Made by a program: the position numbers and the translations under genes. From contig NZ_SJSN01000012.1 of assembly GCF_004331675.1 (NCBI RefSeq), positions 62,001-126,000 of the forward strand: 64,000 nt of DNA. The letters run 5' to 3'. Position 1 is the stretch's first letter; each line of letters begins with the position of its first letter. The stretch comes from Pedobacter frigidisoli. Lineage in GTDB: Bacteria; Bacteroidota; Bacteroidia; Sphingobacteriales; Sphingobacteriaceae. The notes under the pieces were generated by a model. It had not been told where the DNA came from and did not search any database. It saw only the letters and a program-made list of their open reading frames with translations. This document shows positions 57,169-64,000 of the stretch, in pieces.

Positions 57169-57304
57169 TTATTACATTAATCTTTTTTACCCTGCAACCA
57201 GTCCCGAAACATATATCATAAACAATACATCCCGTCCCAAAAATTTTTATAGCTCAAACATCTTACTGATCGGCTGAAAAATGAGGGCGCACATAAGGTT
57301 AGGG

Positions 57305-59491
57305 TTATCTGGTCATAATTTCAACCGTTCCACCATTAATGAACAGATCGTGCGGTATAAAATAATTTTTGCTGTCATTTCTTGCTCCATCGACCTTGAT
57401 GGAAATGGGATCCCTACCCTTACACGGCTTTGTAATAATTACTTTCTTACCCTTGCTTGTGCGCCAGATTATTTTGTCAAAAAGTGGTGCAGTCACAATA
57501 TATTTTGGATCCGTTGCGGAAAAAGGGTAGATACCAAGAGAGGTAAAAACATACCAGGCCGACATTTCCCCTGCATCATCCATTCCAGATAGCGTTATCC
57601 CATCCTTCATACCATATAGATTATTCATGATGTAATCCAGAATTTTCTGAGATTTTTCAGGTTTGTCTATAGATATATAAGAAAATGGGGCTTCATGGTC
57701 CGGCTGGTTTCCCTGACAGTACTGACCTATCATGGTTTCCACATTTCTGGCAATATGTTTTGGGTTCCATGGCAGGGTAAATAGCGAATCTAATTTGGAC
57801 TCGAAGCCTTTAGGCCCTCCGTACAACCCTATCAGGCCCTCCATATCATGCGGAGCAAAGAAAGATACCTGCCATGCATTTGCCTCACGGTACATGTATT
57901 CGTAATAAGGATACTGGGGATCAAAATTTTTTATCCAAGCTCCATTTTCTAATCTACCTCTCATAAATCTAGTAGAGGGATCGAACATATTTTTATAATT
58001 TCCAGACCTACCCATCAATATTCTATAATTGCTGGTATCACCGAGTTTTTTTGCAATCTGCGCAAGTGAATAGTCATCATAAGCATATTCGAGCGTCTTT
58101 GAAACCCCCGCTTTCGCTTTGGTTTCTACATTCGGACGCGCGATGTCAGGATCTGAAATGTATCCTTTCTCGATATATTCCCTGATGAAAGGCCGGGCAC
58201 CTCCAGCGAGATTGGCATTTTTTAATAGGAGCTGATATGTTCCTTTGATGTCGAAATTGTCTATCCCGCGCAAATAAGCTCCAGCAATGGATGAAGCACC
58301 GTGGTCACCGTGAAAAAAAGTAGGCATGAACCCGGTTTTATCACCTACATCCTTCATTGATTTAATCACATCCAAAGCTACCTGTGGGGTGACCAGGCCT
58401 AAAAGTACATCCTTGTTCCGGTAAGTATCCCATAGGGACGGTTCTGTATAGTAATTGAAACCGGATTTTACAATGTTACGCTTCTTGTCCCTTTATTCCC
58501 CATTTACATCACTTCTCAGTGCAGGCCAAAGAAAAGATCTATAAAAACATGAATAAAACATCTTTTTCTGCTGATCGGTACCCCCTTTAACCTCAATAGC
58601 AGATAAAAGATTTTCCCAGGTCTGATTGGCTTCCTTACGCACCCGTTCAAAAGTCCTATCTCCGATTTCTTTTTCAAGGTTTTCTCTGGCACTCTCTGTG
58701 CTTACAAAAGATATACCTATTTTAAGCTCTACACTATTCTTGCTACAGTCGCTCAATTGCACGACTGCAAATCCCATTGCGGAACTTTCGTTGCTAATTT
58801 CCAGTTTTCCTATTTTAGTATTCAGTCGCGCATAGAAATAAATGTTTTCACCACCTTTAAGGCCTTTCAGGGCGAAATCACCGTCCTCGCTAATATTCCA
58901 CGAGGAAACTCTGCTGTTGGCCTTCGATAGATCGAAAAGAATCTGCCTGTCTTCATTGTCCCTGAATTCATATCTGTGAAAGCCACATCTTAAGGTTGAG
59001 GTTAAGTTTACGTTTATATTATAGTCATCGAGGTAAACCTGGTAAAATCCTGGTGAAGATTTTTCTTTTTGGTGGGTAAACCTTGAGCCAAATTTTTTTC
59101 CGGGTTTTGAGAGGGGTAATATCGGGATGTTGCAGAGATTCCAATTTCCCTAATTGGTATGTGCGGAGCCCAGGATAACTGAATCTTCCTATTCATATCC
59201 TGCGCCGGAACAAAATTCAGTGATAGGGCTGAGCTGAACCATTTCGTTGGGAATGGAGCTTCCGGGAAATGCCAGCCACGCCCATGAGCGCCAGCCAATT
59301 GGCAGTTCATAGCCGATTATCATAGAGCCCGTAAGGGGTGAGGTATCAACGAATGTATTTATATATTGGGTATAACCCCGAGATTGGGCTGATACCCCAC
59401 CACAGGCCAGCATTAATATAAACACATTGAGAAGGAGACGCACAATACTATCTTTAAAAAATGTACCTTGAGGATAAATTATTTTTCTCAT
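57305..59491 (-). pseudogene. GH92 alpha-mannosidase killed by three in-frame stops
   Basis: A single frame runs from MRKIIYPQGTFFKDS (signal peptide) to the stop at 57305 and is GH92 throughout: QYINTFVDTSPLTGS, FPGSSIPNEMVQLSP, FHRYEFRDNEDRQILFDLSK, FYSCFYRSFLWPALRSDVNG, NYYTEPSLWDTYRNKDVLLG, MPTFFHGDHGASSIAGAYLR and GMDDAGEMSAWYVFTSLGIY. It is interrupted only by TAG at 59189-59191 (after GAGYE), TAG at 59150-59152 (after AHTN) and TAA at 58493-58495 (after DVNGE). The family usually has Tyr, Lys and Tyr at these points. No frameshift is needed to follow the alignment. Intact GH92 proteins are calcium-dependent exo-alpha-mannosidases of about 730 residues, matching this length. The gene is inactive unless stops are read through. 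Confidence 0.88.
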
Positions 59492-59565
59492 ATCAATAAA
59501 GTTAAGCGTTAGAATAAAGCTTTTTTTTTAAAATAAAGTTGCTCTTATTTGTCATATTGGAATAA

Positions 59566-60672
59566 TCAATGCTCAGATTGTCCAGGGATTTCTGGAATAC
59601 CGGGATCATCCAAGATCTGTACCGCTGTTGCATCACCAATATTTTTCCAGTCCTGCAATACCCAGACAATTTTCTTTTCCCTAGTCACTTCTATCAGTTG
59701 TGGCCCCTGCCCGCCCTTGCCTCTTGAAGTGAAGATGGTATTGCCATTGGCTAGTCTTGTACAGGATTGCGGAGCAGAGGTTAATTGGTATTCTGCGGGC
59801 AGGTCGGTTTTACAGTTGAATTCCCAAACGGTCTCTCCCTTTTTGTTAACTTCTCGCGTGAGATAATCGGCCTCATCGGTAATCAGGGTATTCCCATTCT
59901 TTAAACGGATTGCTGCCCAGGGCTTTGGTGTGCTATAACTCCAGATTTCTTTGAAGTCCTTATCATACTCAACTACACGGCCCATGGTGAGAAAAGACAA
60001 CAGGTAAGTACCCTGAGCGGTGACCCTCGCCCGCCTGAACTGCCCATGAATGCCATTGGGATCTGCCGGCCTTTGGTAGGGCAGTTCCTGGTCCACTTCA
60101 ATCATACCTGTTTTAGTATTTACAACAAATAACTTTGGGGGAAGGCCGTTGACCACGAACATCACTTTGTCCAAACCAATCGGTTGGCAGGCGTGCACCT
60201 CGGTGTGGGCAGCACCCATAGCGTTATTGCAATCGTAACGCCAGAGCACTTTTTTGTCAGGGCTTATCAGCGCGACATATTGCATACGTGTAAATAGGAT
60301 ATTGCCATTGGAGAGCATCCAGACGTCATCATATTCCGGCCCTTTCCCGGTAGAATAACTCCAGATAGTCTTTCCATCTTTCAACAGGAACATTTTGTTG
60401 CAGTTTTCTCCAATATAAAGCATTGGATGCTGTGCCAAACCTTTCCCTGGCAGATCTGATGGAATTATCGCATTTGGGCTTCCAAAAGCAGCAAACTCTT
60501 CTTCGGGCGCCATTTGAGGCACGTTGGGCGATGTGAAAAGCGGCAGCACGTCCATACATGGTGTTTGCGAGTTTTTGTTATTTCCCCTCATCCTATCTTT
60601 CTGTGCCAGAGCGAAACCTGAGGCGGATAATAACAGCACAATATATAAGATGCGTTTTTGGTGTAGTTTCAT
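59566..60672 (-). CDS. Exported beta-propeller (PQQ/arylsulfotransferase-like repeat) protein
   Basis: A 368-residue protein with a signal peptide (ILYIVLLLSASGFALAQ). Repeats of about 45-50 residues carry a pattern like DGKTIWSYSTGKGPEYDDVW, then LSNGNILFTR; FKEIWSYSTPKPWAAIRLKN, GNTLITDE; KGETVWEF and LANGNTIFTS. This is a PQQ-like or ASST-type propeller without clear catalytic residues, so binding or an uncharacterised lyase/hydrolase role is possible. It lies between the GH92 pseudogene and a GH97 gene, all on the - strand, so it probably acts on a glycan. Confidence 0.75.
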   Translation of the reverse strand: MKLHQKRILYIVLLLSASGFALAQKDRMRGNNKNSQTPCMDVLPLFTSPNVPQMAPEEEFAAFGSPNAIIPSDLPGKGLAQHPMLYIGENCNKMFLLKDGKTIWSYSTGKGPEYDDVWMLSNGNILFTRMQYVALISPDKKVLWRYDCNNAMGAAHTEVHACQPIGLDKVMFVVNGLPPKLFVVNTKTGMIEVDQELPYQRPADPNGIHGQFRRARVTAQGTYLLSFLTMGRVVEYDKDFKEIWSYSTPKPWAAIRLKNGNTLITDEADYLTREVNKKGETVWEFNCKTDLPAEYQLTSAPQSCTRLANGNTIFTSRGKGGQGPQLIEVTREKKIVWVLQDWKNIGDATAVQILDDPGIPEIPGQSEH

Positions 60673-60821
60673 AATCGAGGTCTATTTTTTGTACAAATTC
60701 ACTCTGTTCTACTTTTTTTTCAACTCAGGGCCGGTTTAGGCAATTTCTAGAATCAATCCCCTCTCCACTAGGCACTAGGAGAACGGAATCAAGATCTGTC
60801 TCTTTAAAATGCGCTCAAATC

Positions 60822-62786
60822 CTATTTTAATATAGCTGCGAATCCACCGTTGCGGACCATTTTTACCGATATTTTATCTCCTGATTTAACCTGGACAATC
60901 TTTTTCCTGTAATCCATTGCCTGTTTGCCCGCGTTTATACCATCCTCAAAGTAGGTCATGGTAAAGGTTTTACCTTTTTCAATAAAATCGAAGTTCAGTT
61001 CGATATCTCTTTCCTTTTCTTTGCCATTGGTAATTCCACCAACAAACCATTGGTTTCCCTTACGTTTGGCAACCACGGCGAGTTCGCCTGCTGTAGCTGC
61101 AAGGGCTTTGGTTTCATCCCAGGTGGTTGGTACACTGGTGATAAATTCTGTACAGTCTGGATTTTTATAATAAAGCGTAGGATTGTCTGCCAACATTTGT
61201 ATACCGCTTTCGAAGACCACATATAAAGCAAGCTGGTATGCCCTGGTACCCACCCCAGTTGCATTTGGACGGACCGCACGGTTTACTTCTGGCTGCATAT
61301 TGAGCATGGCTCCCGGGGTAAAATCCATCGGCCCAACAGCATTACGCATAAAAGGAAGGAAGATACTGTTATCGGGTGTACAGCCACCCATTTGTTCAAG
61401 CCCCCTGACGCCCTCATAAGAGATTAAGTTTGGATATTTATATTCCAGACCTGCAGGTTTGAACGAACCATGAAAATCTACAAATATCTGATGCTTGGCC
61501 GCCTCTTTAACTACATTTTCATAGTAGTTTACCATCCATTGGTCACTGCGGTCCATAAAATCAATTTTAACGCCTTTGATGCCCCACTCATGGAAAGTTT
61601 TAAACAGCCCCATATTGTTGTGCACGGTTAACCAGGTTAACCAGAGCATGATATCTACACTTTTGGTTTTGCCATAACGGATAAGCTCTTTTACGTCGAC
61701 TTTCGGATTTGGTGTATAGGGATCGGTAGTACTCTTGGCCCAGCCTTCGTCCATGACAATATATTTGATGCCATATTTGGAAGCAAAGTCGATATAATAT
61801 TTATAGGTCTCCAGGTTATAACCAGAAACAAAATTCACATCAGGGCCATAAGGGGTAGCATCATTCCACCATTCCCAACTGGCCTGTCCCGGCTTAATCC
61901 AGCTCGGATCTGCGATTTCACTTTTTGCTGCGAGTTTTAAGGTCATGGTGTTTTCCATTAACTGTCTATCATCAGAAGTGATCACAAAATAACGCCATGG
62001 AAAATTTCTTGTACCAATGGTCTTCGCGATATAATCGGCTGATTTGGTAATTTTCTGACTTCGGTCCCCATCAGAGGCAAAATCAAGTGGGGCTTTTGGA
62101 AATGCCCCCTCGATACCGTTATTCCCGGTTCCTTTTAAAAATAGTGCCGGATAGTCGGATAGGTCGGACTCGCTGATCAGTATCTTATATTTCTTTTTCG
62201 TATCTATTAGAATGGGCAAATTGGCCATTTTATCTCCGGTTTTCCAGTTATTCGACTCGATGTGTTGATACGCCTCTTCATAGGCAGTTTTAAACCCGTT
62301 ATTCTGTTGAACGTGTAAAAGGTAATTGCCTGGAAAATTTATTGCAAACTCTTCATTGGTGACTTCTACCTGGCCTTTTTTTGCGGTGATAAAACGGTAT
62401 GCAGCACCATCATCAAAAACACGGAATTCTACCGAATAATCACCTTTGAATGTGAGAATCAATCCATTATAGTTGTTCTTCACGGTTGAGAACTTCAAGG
62501 AAACATAAGGCTTGATCAGCTCATCGCCTTTGGTTTTCTTAGTCGAAATCAATTTCGGTCTTTCACCAAGTATTTCCCCTTTCAAACTAAGGGAAAGAGA
62601 ATTTTTACTGAGCAGTTCTTCTTTATTCCCTGAGATACAATAATAGATTTTATCGCTGAAGGATACAGAAACTTTTATTTCCCCATCTGGAGAAGCTAAA
62701 TCGATTGGTTTCGATTGTGCCCGGAGCTGGAACGATAGTGCCGTTAGCGTTATGAAGCAAAAGGCAATTTGTTTAAAAAAATTCAT
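60822..62786 (-). CDS. GH97 retaining alpha-galactosidase-type enzyme
   Basis: A 654-residue enzyme with a signal peptide (FCFITLTALSFQLRAQ). The beta-supersandwich is followed by a TIM barrel with YIVMDEGWAKS and MLWLTWLTVHNNMG. D409 in GVKIDFMDRSDQW matches the nucleophile Asp of the retaining subgroup (BtGH97b alpha-galactosidase), which is Gly in the other GH97 of this window. E458 in SYEGVRG is the candidate acid/base. So it should hydrolyse alpha-galactosides, or beta-L-arabinopyranosides as some relatives do, with retention. It is 55 bp downstream of the GH28 gene and probably in its operon. Confidence 0.9.
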   Translation of the reverse strand: MNFFKQIAFCFITLTALSFQLRAQSKPIDLASPDGEIKVSVSFSDKIYYCISGNKEELLSKNSLSLSLKGEILGERPKLISTKKTKGDELIKPYVSLKFSTVKNNYNGLILTFKGDYSVEFRVFDDGAAYRFITAKKGQVEVTNEEFAINFPGNYLLHVQQNNGFKTAYEEAYQHIESNNWKTGDKMANLPILIDTKKKYKILISESDLSDYPALFLKGTGNNGIEGAFPKAPLDFASDGDRSQKITKSADYIAKTIGTRNFPWRYFVITSDDRQLMENTMTLKLAAKSEIADPSWIKPGQASWEWWNDATPYGPDVNFVSGYNLETYKYYIDFASKYGIKYIVMDEGWAKSTTDPYTPNPKVDVKELIRYGKTKSVDIMLWLTWLTVHNNMGLFKTFHEWGIKGVKIDFMDRSDQWMVNYYENVVKEAAKHQIFVDFHGSFKPAGLEYKYPNLISYEGVRGLEQMGGCTPDNSIFLPFMRNAVGPMDFTPGAMLNMQPEVNRAVRPNATGVGTRAYQLALYVVFESGIQMLADNPTLYYKNPDCTEFITSVPTTWDETKALAATAGELAVVAKRKGNQWFVGGITNGKEKERDIELNFDFIEKGKTFTMTYFEDGINAGKQAMDYRKKIVQVKSGDKISVKMVRNGGFAAILK

Positions 62787-62841
62787 ATTTAATTGATATT
62801 GTGTGTTTTTTGTCTTAGGTTGAAATTATAAAGGCTGTTCC

Positions 62842-64000
62842 TTAAAGTTCCTTATTATTTACTTCTTCTATTTTGGTATTGGAAAGGTGTGGACTATTGA
62901 AAAGGTTAAAGTTTTTAACTCTTATCAGCCTGAATGTCGGGGCATTTCCAGATTTCTGGGCACGGACGTGTTGAAAATCGGCGCCATCTACATTATCCAA
63001 AATAAACGCTGGCCGCAGATCTTCTTTAAGATAGCTTAGCTCCACATTCGTGAGTTTTATATCTTTCACGTTCCGTATAAAAAACCCGTAGGCTGGGGTA
63101 ACGCCAAACCGGTTCGGATCCGGATAACTGTCTATAAGAGGAGGTATTTCACGTTCGGACTGCGCCTTGGTCCCACCACCGTTAAAATAGATCTTAATGT
63201 TGTTTAAGGTTATATCCTCGATATCATGACCTGGTATCCCGCTGATAATAGCAGCCTGGTCACCGGTAACACCATAGGCAACAACATTGCTGATGTTGAC
63301 CCGTTTTAAGGTGCTGGAGCGAAAATCTTTGGGAGCCCGCATCCTTGCGCCGAGCCTGATAAAAATCGGGGCATTGCCAACATCCCGCATGGTGATATTG
63401 CTAATGGTAATATCCTCCAGGGCGGCGCCATCTACCGTCTCGAGTGCCAGCCCCCGGCTATTGTCGAATACGCAATTGCTTATCGTAATATTTTTAAAGC
63501 CTCCATTAGATTCTGTCCCCAGTTTGATCCGGCCGGTCGGCGAGCCGTTGCTCCATTTTACATTTGTGCCGTCTAACAGCGTGCCTTCTTTGTAGCCGGA
63601 TACCTGACAGTTTGTAATGGTCACGTTTTCCAGATCACGGGGATAGTTCAGTGCGAAATCACTTTTAAGCACAATGGCATCATCAACGGGTGAGTTGATT
63701 GTACAGTTAGAAATCCGTACATTTTTGCTGGAAACCAGATCAATTCCATCACGGTTGGTATCCATTTTAACATTGTCGATCGTCATATTATCCACCCCGG
63801 TAAGCAGAAAGCCAAACCAGCCGCCGTGGGCAATGGTAAAATCTCTCAATAATACATTGCGGCACAGTTTGAGTGCAAGGGTTTTGTTACCCAAACCAGG
63901 CGCATTAGCACCGTTCTTGGCTTCTCTCATTTCCAGGCCTCTCCCCCAGATTTTTCCTGGCCCGGTGATGGAGATATCATGCAGGTTTTCTCCATAAATA
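62842..64000 (-). CDS. GH28 hydrolase, 5' end beyond the window
   Basis: The open frame continues to the right edge (YGENLHDISITGPGKIWGRG), so the N-terminus is missing here. It is a close paralogue of the GH28 at 24194-25723: NRDGIDLVSSKNVRISNC, NSPVDDAIVLKSDFALNY, GRIKLGTESNGGFKNI, IPPLIDSYPDPNRFGVTPAY are shared almost word for word. The Asp pair is kept but preceded by Val instead of Gly. The first Met visible in the window (63930) is internal and not the start. It precedes the retaining GH97 in a likely operon. Confidence 0.9.
   Translation of the reverse strand, partial: IYGENLHDISITGPGKIWGRGLEMREAKNGANAPGLGNKTLALKLCRNVLLRDFTIAHGGWFGFLLTGVDNMTIDNVKMDTNRDGIDLVSSKNVRISNCTINSPVDDAIVLKSDFALNYPRDLENVTITNCQVSGYKEGTLLDGTNVKWSNGSPTGRIKLGTESNGGFKNITISNCVFDNSRGLALETVDGAALEDITISNITMRDVGNAPIFIRLGARMRAPKDFRSSTLKRVNISNVVAYGVTGDQAAIISGIPGHDIEDITLNNIKIYFNGGGTKAQSEREIPPLIDSYPDPNRFGVTPAYGFFIRNVKDIKLTNVELSYLKEDLRPAFILDNVDGADFQHVRAQKSGNAPTFRLIRVKNFNLFNSPHLSNTKIEEVNNKEL

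Noticed and set aside
57305..59491. Stop-codon recoding as explanation for the internal stops in the GH92 gene
   Set aside because: Neighbouring intact genes end at TAA and TAG as normal stops (for example the AraC gene at 8332 and GH28 at 25723), so general recoding is unlikely.
1..64000. CRISPR arrays, tRNA or rRNA genes
   Set aside because: I found no regularly spaced repeats and no cloverleaf or rRNA-like sequence on either strand.

Overview
The window looks like chromosomal DNA of a Bacteroidetes bacterium, most likely Sphingobacteriaceae (Pedobacter or a close relative). The basis is two SusC/SusD pairs, a FecR/ECF-sigma pair, a SusR-type regulator, GH97, GH92 and GH28 enzymes, many short Sec or lipoprotein signal peptides, and AT-rich spacers with almost no Shine-Dalgarno signals. 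No rRNA, tRNA, CRISPR array or intact transposase was seen. The genus is an inference from protein style, not a database match.

Region 1 (1-15.7 kb) is a detoxification and efflux island. It opens with the tail of an unknown Lys-rich protein, an excisionase-type HTH protein and two gene remnants (NTF2/SnoaL-like and quinone-oxidoreductase-like). Two TetX-family FAD monooxygenase paralogues follow, each with its own AraC regulator. The second is in an apparent operon with a TetA-like MFS exporter. A frameshifted DUF35 gene and a CorA Mg2+ channel come next. A complete EmrA/EmrB/TolC-type efflux operon with a trailing TetR gene and a divergent MarR repressor closes the region; a direct-repeat candidate operator overlaps its promoter.

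Region 2 (15.9-40.1 kb) is a polysaccharide utilisation locus (PUL) for an acidic, uronate-containing glycan. It holds mannonate dehydratase UxuA, a short ATGA-coupled unknown protein, a GH115-like protein, two different clan GH-D-like putative glycosidases, two GH28 enzymes, an orphan response-regulator/AraC protein, an STN-bearing SusC with its SusD, FecR, an ECF sigma factor, a GH51 arabinofuranosidase and a GH2 enzyme with the beta-glucuronidase N-x-K motif. The inferred flow is outer-membrane import, periplasmic removal of uronate and arabinose side chains, and UxuA feeding uronate carbon to KDG. Induction would run through the STN-FecR-sigma relay.

Region 3 (40.1-44 kb) is a gene graveyard: two tandem AraC remnants, a GH76-ricin gene broken by three frameshifts and a TetR remnant. 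Region 4 (44-56.5 kb) is a starch locus very like sus: GH97 (SusB type), GH13 lipoprotein, SusE, SusD, SusC, a divergent periplasmic GH13 and SusR. Region 5 (56.9-64 kb) has a GH92 gene killed by three in-frame stops, a beta-propeller protein, a retaining-type GH97 and the 3' part of a GH28 gene that runs off the window.

The most notable pattern is selective decay. Both alpha-mannan enzymes (GH76 and GH92) are dead while the starch and uronate systems around them are intact. At least ten broken or truncated genes are spread through the spacers. The most novel candidates are the two GH-D-like enzymes and the small coupled protein of region 2.
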